This document shows, piece by piece, positions 9,801 through 17,648 of a stretch of 39,208 bases of DNA. The stretch is from Candidatus Hydrogenedentota bacterium. GTDB lineage: Bacteria; Hydrogenedentota; Hydrogenedentia; Hydrogenedentales; GCA-2746185. The translations under genes were made by a program, and so were the position numbers. Location of the stretch: positions 1 through 39,208 of the forward strand of contig CANKTP010000007.1 of the NCBI GenBank assembly GCA_947486375.1, written 5' to 3'. The first letter of the stretch is position 1. Each line of letters opens with the position of its first letter. The notes below the pieces were generated by a model. The model searched no databases. It was not told the origin of the DNA and saw only the letters and a list, made by a program, of their open reading frames with translations.

Positions 9801-10712
9801 ATGAAGGTTCGGGCGATCATAGCAATGCTTTCGGCGGTCTTCGCGGCGACAGGGGCGATGGCGGAAGAGGAACAAGCCAATTTCCACCACGTACACATCA
9901 ATGCGATGGATCCGGCCAAGTCGGTCGAGTTCTACCGCAAATTTTGGGGCGGCGTGGCGGTGAAATACGCGGGAAAGACCGATGTGGTGCTCACCGACCG
10001 TTCCTTCATCTTTTTCAACAAGGTGGCCACGCCGGCGGCGAGCGAACTGCGCAGCGCGATCTACCACATCGGTTGGGGCGGCGTGGACGGGCCCAGCGAA
10101 TACGAATGGCGGAAAAAGGAGGGCATGCAGTTCGAGACCCCCGGCACGCCGCTGATTGGCCAGTATTACATGTACATTTTCGGTCCCGACCGCGAGGTCA
10201 TCGAGATTTGGACGGCGTTTCACCACAATCGTTTTGGCCACGTCCATCTCTTCGCCGATGACGTCAATGTCACCGCGCGGTGGTATCGCCAACACCTCGG
10301 CCTGGATGGCGTGGACAAGGACGTACCAAAGCCCAAGGCCGCGCCGGCCGACTATGTGGTCAAGCCCTCCGACGCTTCGATTTTCCAGTATCTTTGGATG
10401 AATGCCGTCAAGGTCGACGATGTCGAGTTGAACATTTTCGGGAAGCCCGACAAGGAATACGGCATCTGGTGGAACTACGAGCCAATCGAGACGCTCGAGC
10501 CGACCAAGGGCCGTGTCGTCGATCACTTGGCTTTTTCGTACAAGGACATCAAGCCCGTATTCGAGCGGATGAAAGCGGCGGGCGTCGAGATTGTCGAGCC
10601 GATCACGTTCAAGGAAGAGTACCAATTCAACAGCTTCTTCGTCATGGGGCCGGACAAAGTCACCATCGAAATCGTCGAGGCGAAGCCGCTCCCCGAAGGC
10701 ATCTGGGAATAG
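9801..10712 (+). CDS. Exported VOC (glyoxalase/dioxygenase-fold) protein, two domains
   Basis: A 303-residue protein whose start is fixed by a strong GAGGAG about 7 bases before the ATG. A signal peptide (MKVRAIIAMLSAVFAATGAMA) predicts export. The mature part contains vicinal-oxygen-chelate motifs: NFHHVHINAMDPAKSVEFYRK (about 31-50), NRFGHVHLFADDVNVTARWYR (about 137-157), VVDHLAFSYKDIKPVFERMK (about 237-256) and a final DKVTIEIVEAKPLPEGIWE. Paired His and Glu residues in these motifs are the usual metal ligands. Members of this superfamily include glyoxalases, extradiol dioxygenases and epimerases; I cannot tell which applies. It sits 27 bases upstream of the second acyl-CoA dehydrogenase start and probably shares its transcript, which is odd because the flanking enzymes are cytoplasmic and this one has a signal peptide. 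Confidence 0.82.
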   Translation: MKVRAIIAMLSAVFAATGAMAEEEQANFHHVHINAMDPAKSVEFYRKFWGGVAVKYAGKTDVVLTDRSFIFFNKVATPAASELRSAIYHIGWGGVDGPSEYEWRKKEGMQFETPGTPLIGQYYMYIFGPDREVIEIWTAFHHNRFGHVHLFADDVNVTARWYRQHLGLDGVDKDVPKPKAAPADYVVKPSDASIFQYLWMNAVKVDDVELNIFGKPDKEYGIWWNYEPIETLEPTKGRVVDHLAFSYKDIKPVFERMKAAGVEIVEPITFKEEYQFNSFFVMGPDKVTIEIVEAKPLPEGIWE

Positions 10713-10739
10713 TTCAGCAACTCGTTGGAGGACAGCGTC

Positions 10740-11900
10740 ATGGCCATCGCCGTGGATGAATCATTGGAGCACTACACCGAGGACCACCGGATGTTTCGGG
10801 CCGGTTTTCGCAAGTTCGTCGCGGCCGAGATTACGCCATACCACGAGCAGTGGGAGAAGGACGGGCAGGTCTCGCGCGAGTTATGGCTCAAGGCCGGGGC
10901 GCAGGGCTACCTCAGCATGGACGTGCCCGAGGAATACGGCGGCCCGGGCATCAGGGACTTCCGTTTCAACAACATCGTCGCGGAGGAACTCACCCGCGCG
11001 GGCGCGACGGGGCCGGGTTTCGGCGTGCATACCGACATCATCGTGCCGTACATCATCGCGTACGGCACCGAGTCGCAAAAGAAGAAATACCTTCCGGGCT
11101 GCGTATCGGGCGAATGCATCACCGCCATCGCCATGACCGAGCCGAACACCGGGAGCGATTTGGCCGGGGTTAAGACTTCGGCGGCGGACAAGGGCGACCA
11201 CTATTTGCTCAATGGGCAGAAGACCTTCATCACCAACGGCATGATGTGCGATCTGGTCATCGTCGTGGCGCGCACGAATCCCGGCGAACGCCACAAGGGC
11301 ATGAGCCTGTTGCTGGTCGATCGCGGGATGCCGGGATTCGAGCCCTCGAAGAAGCTTCACAAGCTGGGGATGCACGCGCAGGACACGGCGGAACTGTTCT
11401 TCAAGGACGTGAAAGTCCCCAAGGAGAACATTCTCGGCGAAGAGGGCAAGGGCTTCTCGTACCTCATGCAGCAACTTCCGCAGGAACGCTTGTCGGTCGC
11501 CGCATTGGGCATTGCCGGGGCGGAGACCGCGCTCGAACACACGATTACGTATTGCAAGGAACGCCATGCCTTCGGCAAGCCCATCGGGGCTTTCCAGAAT
11601 TCGCGGTTCAAGCTCGCCGAGATGAAGACCGAGATCGTCATCGGCCGGCATTTCGTCGACCACTGCACCCTGCTGCTCAACCGCGGCGAACTCACCACCG
11701 AGGTCGCGTCGATGGCGAAGTGGTGGTGTACCGAGATGCAGAAGCGGGTCGTCGACACCTGCGTGCAGCTTCACGGCGGCTATGGTTATATGATGGAATA
11801 CCCGGTGGCGAAGGCCTTCGTCGATTCGCGTGCGCAGACGATCTACGCCGGGTCGACGGAGATCATGAAGGAAATCATTGGGCGCTCGATGGGGTTTTAG
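10740..11900 (+). CDS. Acyl-CoA dehydrogenase (long-chain/isovaleryl type), copy 2
   Basis: A 386-residue paralogue of the enzyme at 8607. The frame also has a TTG at 10725, but GGAGG lies 8 bases before ATG 10740, so I start there. It shares long identical blocks with copy 1: VPEEYGGPGIRDFRFN, HTDIIVPYI.AYGTE, CITAIAM.EP, LMQQLPQERLSVA (Glu249), FGKPIG.FQ.SRFKLAEMKTE and GSTEIMKEI.GRS. Ala replaces the Y-E-G-T glutamate of short/medium-chain enzymes, as expected for the long-chain/isovaleryl subgroup. Together with copy 1 and the intervening VOC gene it makes a three-gene unit. Differences cluster in regions that normally shape the acyl pocket, so the two may act on different chain types or on successive intermediates (inference). 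Confidence 0.92.
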   Translation: MAIAVDESLEHYTEDHRMFRAGFRKFVAAEITPYHEQWEKDGQVSRELWLKAGAQGYLSMDVPEEYGGPGIRDFRFNNIVAEELTRAGATGPGFGVHTDIIVPYIIAYGTESQKKKYLPGCVSGECITAIAMTEPNTGSDLAGVKTSAADKGDHYLLNGQKTFITNGMMCDLVIVVARTNPGERHKGMSLLLVDRGMPGFEPSKKLHKLGMHAQDTAELFFKDVKVPKENILGEEGKGFSYLMQQLPQERLSVAALGIAGAETALEHTITYCKERHAFGKPIGAFQNSRFKLAEMKTEIVIGRHFVDHCTLLLNRGELTTEVASMAKWWCTEMQKRVVDTCVQLHGGYGYMMEYPVAKAFVDSRAQTIYAGSTEIMKEIIGRSMGF

Positions 11901-11940
11901 CGCAATGGATAGGGAGTGATACAGAATCGCGGGCGAGGGC

Positions 11941-12013
11941 GAACATCCCCCTTGATCCCCCTTCCTCCTACGCCAAGGCTTTGGAGGACACGTCCAAGGG
12001 GGACTGTCCTTTT
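11941..12013. repeat. Nested palindromic element (repeat copy B with an inserted second palindrome)
   Basis: The outer element matches the repeat at 144-181: GAACATCCCCCTTGATCCCC on the left and AAGGGGGACTG on the right. Between its arms sits a second palindrome at 11963-11988: TCCTCC, TAC, GCC, AA, GGC, TTT, GGAGGA, a symmetric stem-bulge-stem. Copy A has only a few bases there. The whole unit lies in the 114 bases between an acyl-CoA dehydrogenase and the hydrolase gene and ends right at the hydrolase start codon. Confidence 0.75.
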
Positions 12014-12014
12014 C

Positions 12015-14240
12015 ATGTTTCTTGCGATTTCGGTAGCGACCGCGCAGGAAGGGCCGCTGCCGGAGACACGCCTCCTCACCCGAACCGAAGACCTCGCCGC
12101 CGCGATGGTCTCGGGAATTGACGCGTATCTCATGCGCGCGACGGACTCCGTCTCCGCCGAACGCGCGAAACGGTGGGGGGTGTCGTCAACTGAAACTTCC
12201 ACACAGCACCGCGAGAATCTTCGGCGCATCATCGGTGCGGTTGATCCGCGCGCGGCGGGAGAGTTCGAATTTGTCGGCACGGCGTCCGAACCGGCCATTC
12301 TTGCGGAGTCTGCCGGCATCGTCGTGCGCCGCGTGCGCTGGCCCGTGTTTCCGGGGGTATACGGCGACGGAATTCTCATCGAGCGGGCTGATACCGATAC
12401 GCAAGCCGCGGTCATCGTCTTGCCCGATGCCGATACAAGCCCCGAGGCGTTCCTTGGATTGGGGGGCGATTCGCCGCACGGCGCCTCGATGCTTGGGCTG
12501 GTTGGAAACGGCGCGCGTGTTCTCGTGATGCGCCTGATCAGCCGGGACGATGCCTTCTCTGGCCGCCCGGACGTTCGCATGACGAACCAGCCGCACCGTG
12601 AGTACATCTATCGCGCGGCGTACGAGATGGGGCGGCACATCATCGGCTATGAGGTGCAGAAAATCCTCGGCGCGATCGATTGTCTCAAGCGAGACCATGA
12701 ACCGTTACCGGTGGGTGTCATGGGGTATGGCGAAGGCGGCCTCCTCGCGCTGCATGCCGCCGCACTCGACGAACGCATCGATGCAACCCTCGTTTCGGGA
12801 TATTTCGGGCCTCGCGGGGCGCTTTGGGCGGAACCCATCTACCGGAATGTATGGAGCTATTTGACGGAATTCGGGGATGCGGAAGTCGCCGCGCTGGTCG
12901 CGCCGAGGATTCTCATTGTTGAGCATACCGTGCCGCCGCACGTGGACGGGCCGCCGCCGGTGCGCGACGGACGATCGGGTGCGGCGCCCGGGACCATTCG
13001 CCCGCCGAGCGCGGAATCGGTGGAGAAGGAACTCGAACGAGCGCGCGCGTTGTGTCCCGAAGGCTCCTCTATTGTATCGGTCGATCCGCCGCCGAGGGGC
13101 TACCTTGGCGTGAGGGCCGTGGCTGAGTTCGCGGCTTCGCTGGGTATTTCGGCCACGGGACCGATCAATGCCGCTTTTCTTGCGAAGATCGACCCCGGAT
13201 CGACCGATGCTCGCATGCGCGCGCAAGTCGAGGAACTGCTGGAACCCAACCAACGCCTATGGCGCGAATCGGAAAAGTCCCGCGCGGAATTCTGGAGTCG
13301 TGCGGACACCTCGTCGCTCGCTGCGTACGAAGCGTCGGCGCGTTCGTATCGCGCCTATTTCTGGGAGGAAGTCATCGGCAAACTGCCCGCACCCGATCTC
13401 CCGATGAATCCGCGGGCGAGGCTCGTCTCGGAGACCGGGGCGTTTCGCGGATACGAGGTTACGCTCGATCTCTATCCCGGCGTCTTCGCCTACGGCATTC
13501 TCCTCGTGCCGAAAGACATCCCAGCGGGTGAGCGCCGTCCCGTGGTGGTGTGCCAGCACGGCCTCGAGGGTCGCCCGCGCGACGTGGCCGATCCCTCGGT
13601 CGAGAGCGAGTACTACCGCCAATTCGGTTGCCGGTTGGCCGAACGTGGGTACATCGTGTTCGCGCCGCAGAATCCCTACATCGGCGAGGATGCCTTCCGT
13701 GTGTTGCAACGAAAGGCAAACCCGCTGAAGCTGTCGTTGTTCTCGTTTATCGTTCGGCAACACGAGCGGATTCTCGACTGGCTCAAGACATTGGAAAACG
13801 TCGATCCGGCACGCATCGGGTTCTACGGTCTCAGCTACGGCGGCAAGACGGCCATGCGCGTGCCGGCGATCCTCGAGGACTACGCGCTCTCGATTTGTTC
13901 GGGCGACTACAACGAGTGGATATGGAAGAACACCTCGTACGACAGCCGGTACAGTTACATCTTCACCGGCGAATACGAGATGTTCGAGTTCAACCTCGGC
14001 AACACCTTCAACTACGCTGAGATGAGCGGATTGATCTTGCCGCGGCCCTTCATGGTCGAACGCGGGCATAATGACGGCGTGGCGCCCGACGAGTGGGTAG
14101 CCTATGAGTATGCCCGCACGCGGCGCTTGTACGATTCGCTCGGGCTGGGCGACAAGACGGAAATCGAATTCTTCAACGGACCCCACACGATCCACGGCGT
14201 GGGGACCTTCGAGTTTCTCGACAAGCACCTGGGAAGATGA
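12015..14240 (+). CDS. Two-domain alpha/beta-hydrolase (dienelactone hydrolase/acetyl xylan esterase-like), N-terminal half probably inactive
   Basis: A 741-residue protein from ATG 12015 (MFLAISVATAQEGPLPE). The frame stays open to a GTG at 11916, but those 33 codons are the palindromic repeat, so I do not count them. The short hydrophobic start ending ATAQ resembles the end of a signal peptide, and export is likely but its signal looks clipped. Two hydrolase units are visible. The first has a nucleophile elbow reading GYGEGG, with Gly239 where Ser should be. The second has GLSYGG with Ser607, a later HNDGVAPDEW and GPHTIHGVGTFEFLDKHLG, supplying plausible Asp/His. The second half resembles large secreted esterases with PVVVCQHGLEGRPRDVAD (oxyanion region). 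Substrate unknown; it follows the acyl-CoA dehydrogenase cluster after the repeat. Confidence 0.82.
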   Translation: MFLAISVATAQEGPLPETRLLTRTEDLAAAMVSGIDAYLMRATDSVSAERAKRWGVSSTETSTQHRENLRRIIGAVDPRAAGEFEFVGTASEPAILAESAGIVVRRVRWPVFPGVYGDGILIERADTDTQAAVIVLPDADTSPEAFLGLGGDSPHGASMLGLVGNGARVLVMRLISRDDAFSGRPDVRMTNQPHREYIYRAAYEMGRHIIGYEVQKILGAIDCLKRDHEPLPVGVMGYGEGGLLALHAAALDERIDATLVSGYFGPRGALWAEPIYRNVWSYLTEFGDAEVAALVAPRILIVEHTVPPHVDGPPPVRDGRSGAAPGTIRPPSAESVEKELERARALCPEGSSIVSVDPPPRGYLGVRAVAEFAASLGISATGPINAAFLAKIDPGSTDARMRAQVEELLEPNQRLWRESEKSRAEFWSRADTSSLAAYEASARSYRAYFWEEVIGKLPAPDLPMNPRARLVSETGAFRGYEVTLDLYPGVFAYGILLVPKDIPAGERRPVVVCQHGLEGRPRDVADPSVESEYYRQFGCRLAERGYIVFAPQNPYIGEDAFRVLQRKANPLKLSLFSFIVRQHERILDWLKTLENVDPARIGFYGLSYGGKTAMRVPAILEDYALSICSGDYNEWIWKNTSYDSRYSYIFTGEYEMFEFNLGNTFNYAEMSGLILPRPFMVERGHNDGVAPDEWVAYEYARTRRLYDSLGLGDKTEIEFFNGPHTIHGVGTFEFLDKHLGR

Positions 14241-14269
14241 GGGCAGGGGTCAGGCCCGCGCGGCGGGGG

Positions 14270-15376
14270 TCATCCGATGGCCAATACTTCCCGCTCGACG
14301 ATTGCCGTGACCTCGCCAAGGTGGAGAATTTGGTTGGCGAGATACTTGACCGGGTTCAGTTTCTTGTAGGTGGTGTCGAGCGGCGGTGTCCCCAAGATGA
14401 TCCTGGGGTTGGGACGAATCGTTCCACCGTCGATCGAGATGCACCGGCATCGCGCCAGCCATCGAAGGACTTGATCGAGGGCCCGGTCGGGATCGGCCAA
14501 GTCCTCCGGATTGACGTACGGATGGGCTGTCTCGGCGAGTGCGGTGCGCACGGCGTGGGACAGGTCCGCGATGCGTAACGGCGCGTTCCCGCGGTGAAGA
14601 CACCACAAATATAAGGCCGCCGAGGCCGCCTGCGCGAGATTCAGCTCGACCAACCCCGACATGCCAATGACCAGGTCGTAGTCGAAGGTCCGGAGGGCTT
14701 CCCTCGACGCCGCGGCATCGAGATAAAGCGGCGGGCCGATGATCATCGAGGTGCGCTTGGTGACGGGGTTGTGCGTCCGCACAACGGGCAGCGCCGCGAC
14801 GGGGACCTCGGGCCTCTTGCGCTGGGTTTGGTGGACGAAGAAGGAAATGCCGCCGGGTTCGGTGAACTGATCGCGATACTCGATGAACACGCCCGAGCGG
14901 GTGCGCGTCCGGCCCGGGAATATGATGAAGCCCTCGCCATTTTCCAGCAGCTTCAAGAAAGGCTTCAATTGCGACAGCGAGACGTTGTCGCGGTCGATGC
15001 TGTAGGCCCCGCAACACGCGAAAAAGTCCACGATGGCGACAAGACGGTTCTCAAAAATAAACCCGGTGAAATAATCGATCCGCGTCATCACCCGGAGGAG
15101 CAGTTTACCCCCGGTGGCGAGACGTCCCGCGTGATAAATCATCAGGGGGTCGTCCAGCTTCGAGTGATTGCCGCACACGATCATGGGCCGGCCGTAGGGG
15201 ACGTTTTCCTGTCCTTGGAGGAAATATCGCCTAGGAACATTCAGCAACGGGCCAATCGCATCCGTCGCCCAGGGGACGTATGGGTCGACGTGGGGCCGCA
15301 GGCCAAGGCCGATCCGGTAGAGAAGATAACGGCCAATGAAGGCGAAGCACATCAGCCATGAGACGAGAAATCGCAT
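14270..15376 (-). CDS. PlsC-like lysophospholipid acyltransferase
   Basis: A 368-residue membrane-associated acyltransferase candidate. The frame is open to 15496, but a promoter at 15385-15413 places transcription start about two bases before ATG 15376, so that start is chosen. The N-terminus is hydrophobic (MRFLVSWLMCFAFIGRYLLY). The block I motif HxxxxD is present as CGNHSKLDDP (His71, Asp76). Block III reads FIIFPGRTRTRSG where the family has FPEGTRSRSG, so the usual Glu is missing. About 150 extra C-terminal residues follow the catalytic part, unlike minimal PlsC (about 240 residues). It probably acylates a lysophospholipid or other membrane alcohol; the acceptor is unknown. It converges with the hydrolase gene, with 29 bases between stop codons. 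Confidence 0.8.
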   Translation of the reverse strand: MRFLVSWLMCFAFIGRYLLYRIGLGLRPHVDPYVPWATDAIGPLLNVPRRYFLQGQENVPYGRPMIVCGNHSKLDDPLMIYHAGRLATGGKLLLRVMTRIDYFTGFIFENRLVAIVDFFACCGAYSIDRDNVSLSQLKPFLKLLENGEGFIIFPGRTRTRSGVFIEYRDQFTEPGGISFFVHQTQRKRPEVPVAALPVVRTHNPVTKRTSMIIGPPLYLDAAASREALRTFDYDLVIGMSGLVELNLAQAASAALYLWCLHRGNAPLRIADLSHAVRTALAETAHPYVNPEDLADPDRALDQVLRWLARCRCISIDGGTIRPNPRIILGTPPLDTTYKKLNPVKYLANQILHLGEVTAIVEREVLAIG

Positions 15377-15384
15377 AGGCGGGC

Positions 15385-15413
15385 ATTGTAGCGGCGGTCC
15401 ATGCTCCCGGCAA
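15385..15413 (-). promoter_or_regulatory. Sigma-70-type promoter of the PlsC-like gene, near-leaderless
   Basis: On the minus strand TTGCCG (15413-15408), 17 bases, then TACAAT (15390-15385). The predicted start is near 15378, two bases before ATG 15376. No ribosome binding site precedes the ATG. Spacing is ideal and the -35 matches that of pilT exactly. Confidence 0.7.
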
Positions 15414-15535
15414 ACAGGGAGCCCAGGCGTACGTTCGAACGGCGATGGAGTACCGGGATAGACCGAGTGACTTCGGGTGTCAAGCAAGAAATTCATGTGC
15501 AGGCGGAAACGGGACCTCGATGCCCGAAATGCAAA

Positions 15536-15564
15536 GCACCCCCGGGGACAACCCCCGGGGGTGC
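15536..15564 (-). terminator. Intrinsic terminator after the Cys-Cys/His repeat protein
   Basis: A perfect 12-bp inverted repeat (GCACCCCCGGGG with its complement, 5-base loop) lies 22 bases beyond the stop codon at 15587. On the minus strand it is followed by TTTGCATTTC, a modest U-rich run. It also insulates the promoter of the acyltransferase gene just beyond. Confidence 0.8.
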
Positions 15565-15586
15565 CGGAAATTCGGTGTCGACGAGT

Positions 15587-16210
15587 TTAGTCCGTCTTCG
15601 CGTCTTTCTTGGCGGCGCAGCAATCCGGCTTGGCCGCCGTGGCGACCTTCGCGCCGTGCGCGGCGCAACAATCCTTCTCCGCAGCCGCGCCTGCCGTCTT
15701 CGCAGCGGCATGATCGGCGTGGGGGTCCGCGACCTTCGCGGCGCTGTGATTGGCAGGGTCGCCGTCGGCCTTGGCGGCCGTGTGGTCACCGTCGGCCTTC
15801 GCCGAGTGCTCCGCGCAGCAGGCCTTGTCCGCCCCGGCTTCAACGGCCTTCGCGATCGCCGCGTCCACCTTTGCCGCCGTGTGGTCCGCGTGATCGCCCT
15901 CGGCCTTGGCGGCATGGGTCGCACAACAGGCCTTGTCGTCCGCCGCGCCGTCCACCTTGGCGGCGGCGTGATCCGCATGCGGATCCGCCACCTTGGCTGC
16001 GGTGCCACCCTCGGCCTTGGCGGTCTTCGTCGCGCAACATGACTCATCCGCGGCCTTGGCCGCCTGTTTTGCGGCATCCTTCGCCACGCAGCAATCCGCT
16101 TTCCCGGCATCAGCCTGGGCAGAAATGTCCGATCCTTGGGCAGCTATGGCGAAAGGAACCATTGCAAGTCCAAGCGTTACCAAGCCCATAATTCCATGTC
16201 GTGCGTTCAT
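15587..16210 (-). CDS. Secreted repetitive Cys-Cys / His-rich protein, putative metal binder
   Basis: I do not recognise a family. The 207-residue product starts at ATG 16210, with GGAGGT 4 bases before it (an ATG 12 bases further up lies before that site). A signal peptide (MNARHGIMGLVTLGLAMVPFAIA) is followed by a low-complexity Ala/Lys/Asp body with six vicinal cysteine pairs at residues 40-41, 58-59, 95-96, 131-132, 181-182 and 197-198, each followed by Ala or Val. Eleven His are spread among them. Units of roughly 36 residues repeat (KACCATHAAKAEGDHADHTAAK and similar), and KVADPHADHAAAK occurs twice (73-85, 159-171). There is no aromatic residue after the signal. Soft-metal or redox binding outside the cytoplasm is a reasonable inference. 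A strong terminator follows it. Confidence 0.8.
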   Translation of the reverse strand: MNARHGIMGLVTLGLAMVPFAIAAQGSDISAQADAGKADCCVAKDAAKQAAKAADESCCATKTAKAEGGTAAKVADPHADHAAAKVDGAADDKACCATHAAKAEGDHADHTAAKVDAAIAKAVEAGADKACCAEHSAKADGDHTAAKADGDPANHSAAKVADPHADHAAAKTAGAAAEKDCCAAHGAKVATAAKPDCCAAKKDAKTD

Positions 16211-16314
16211 CTTGACCTCCATGGCCGCCCAGCGGCCTGTTGTCCTGTGTCAATCCCAAACTCTGTGCACAAGTTTCGTGCCGTCCCTATATTCGCGGGC
16301 ATGCGGAACTCATG

Positions 16315-17610
16315 TCAAAGAATTCCCGCATAGTCCGTCTCGATCTGCTTCAAGTTGAGCACGTTGAGAAAGTTCGAGTAACACATCCAAGCCGTCAGCG
16401 CATTAATGTCCGAGAATTGGGGCGGGAGGAACTTTGGGGGTTCCACGATCCCTTCCTCGACCAGTTGCGATAGCACCTTGACGTCCTCGAGCGTGGTCTT
16501 GCCGCAAAACAGCATCGGGATGCGGCCCAGTTTCCCTTGCCGCACCGCGAGACAAATGTAATTGTACACGAGGATGAAGCCCTTGCTATAGGACAAGTCC
16601 TTCGTGAATGGGCCTCCCGTGGGCGTGCTCCCGCGATATACCCTCGAGGTATTCGTGAAACTCTCCCGTTCGCCGAACCCCTGGTCGCGGAAGAAACGGA
16701 ACACATCGATAAAGGTTGCGCCCTGCTCGGCCTGGTGTACCGCCTGGATGCGGTTGGTGATGCGCCGCAACCGCGCCGGGTGCGAGGTAAACGTGATGAT
16801 CTCCATGAACAGCGCCAGCCCTTCCTGCGTGATCGTGCTCGAGGGAGGGCCCTTGCTTAGGAAGGTACAGACGGGCTGGTTTCTCCCGTTGATGGTGGTG
16901 CCGAGATGGACCCAGCCCTCGTGGATTTCGAGCAGCTTGAGGTCGCGCGCGTTGAACCGCGCCTCCTTGCGAATCTTGATGTAGTCCGATCCCGCCGCCG
17001 CGTCCGCCACGATCCCGTCGCTCAACATGACGCGAACGGCCGCGCCCGTCGAGGCGAAGGTCTCGGCCAGCCGGCCCTCGAGGTACTCGACCGCCTGCGC
17101 GCCCTCGATCGTCTTGGGCTCCTCCTCGATGTAGAGCGACTTGTCGATGTTCGTGAGCGAGGAGGACATCATCACGCCGAGGTCCGCCAGCGTGGGTTCG
17201 CCCGCGTGAAACACATCCGTCGCCGACCCGTAGAGTTCCTGCGAAAGGCTCGAGAAATCCGCCGTGCCCCGCGCCTCGATCATCCGCACCACCATCCGGT
17301 ACTCGCGGCACATCCGCGTCATGATGAGGCCCACCGGGTTGTACTGCCCGAGGCTCCGCGTGATGTCCCGCTCGATGTCGTGAAGTTCCTTGCGCTTGGC
17401 GGCGGGATCGAATCCCGGCGGCTTGTTCCCGTAGTACGCGGCGTCCACCAACGGCAGCTCGGAGCAGCCCGAATCGAAAAAAGCCTGCTCGACCGACGAG
17501 TCCCACTTGATCGCATCGAGGATGCGGATCGGACGCTGCGCCTCGACGATGCGATCCGAGAGATCGCGGATCGTCTGCTTGTAGGTGTCGGAGACTGCGG
17601 ATACCGCCAT
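16315..17610 (-). CDS. QEGLA-motif zinc metallopeptidase (DUF1704, tubulin-tyrosine-carboxypeptidase-like)
   Basis: A 431-residue protein of the family once annotated as flavohemoglobin-expression-modulating QEGLA protein, now known to be related to the eukaryotic MATCAP tyrosine carboxypeptidases. The metal motif is HEGWVH (His230, Glu231, His235), followed by GTTINGRNQP and then TQEGLALFMEI with Glu263, the name-giving motif and probable third ligand region. There is no signal peptide, so it should act in the cytoplasm. N-terminal residues 1-60 (RPIRILDAIKWD) and the C-terminus match the full-length form. It is divergently placed 215 bases from a giant coiled-coil gene. What it cleaves in bacteria is not established; by analogy it may trim a C-terminal aromatic residue. 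Confidence 0.85.
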   Translation of the reverse strand: MAVSAVSDTYKQTIRDLSDRIVEAQRPIRILDAIKWDSSVEQAFFDSGCSELPLVDAAYYGNKPPGFDPAAKRKELHDIERDITRSLGQYNPVGLIMTRMCREYRMVVRMIEARGTADFSSLSQELYGSATDVFHAGEPTLADLGVMMSSSLTNIDKSLYIEEEPKTIEGAQAVEYLEGRLAETFASTGAAVRVMLSDGIVADAAAGSDYIKIRKEARFNARDLKLLEIHEGWVHLGTTINGRNQPVCTFLSKGPPSSTITQEGLALFMEIITFTSHPARLRRITNRIQAVHQAEQGATFIDVFRFFRDQGFGERESFTNTSRVYRGSTPTGGPFTKDLSYSKGFILVYNYICLAVRQGKLGRIPMLFCGKTTLEDVKVLSQLVEEGIVEPPKFLPPQFSDINALTAWMCYSNFLNVLNLKQIETDYAGIL

Positions 17611-17648
17611 CGGGCTGGATTCTCGTTCCTGGGAAAAGGTGCGGCGCT

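Noticed and set aside
16268-16283. Sigma-54-like CGGCACG-N4-TTGTG on the minus strand before the Cys-Cys/His gene
   Set aside because: The almost invariant -12 GC is GT here, so it is probably fortuitous; two TTGACA boxes nearby also lack a good -10.
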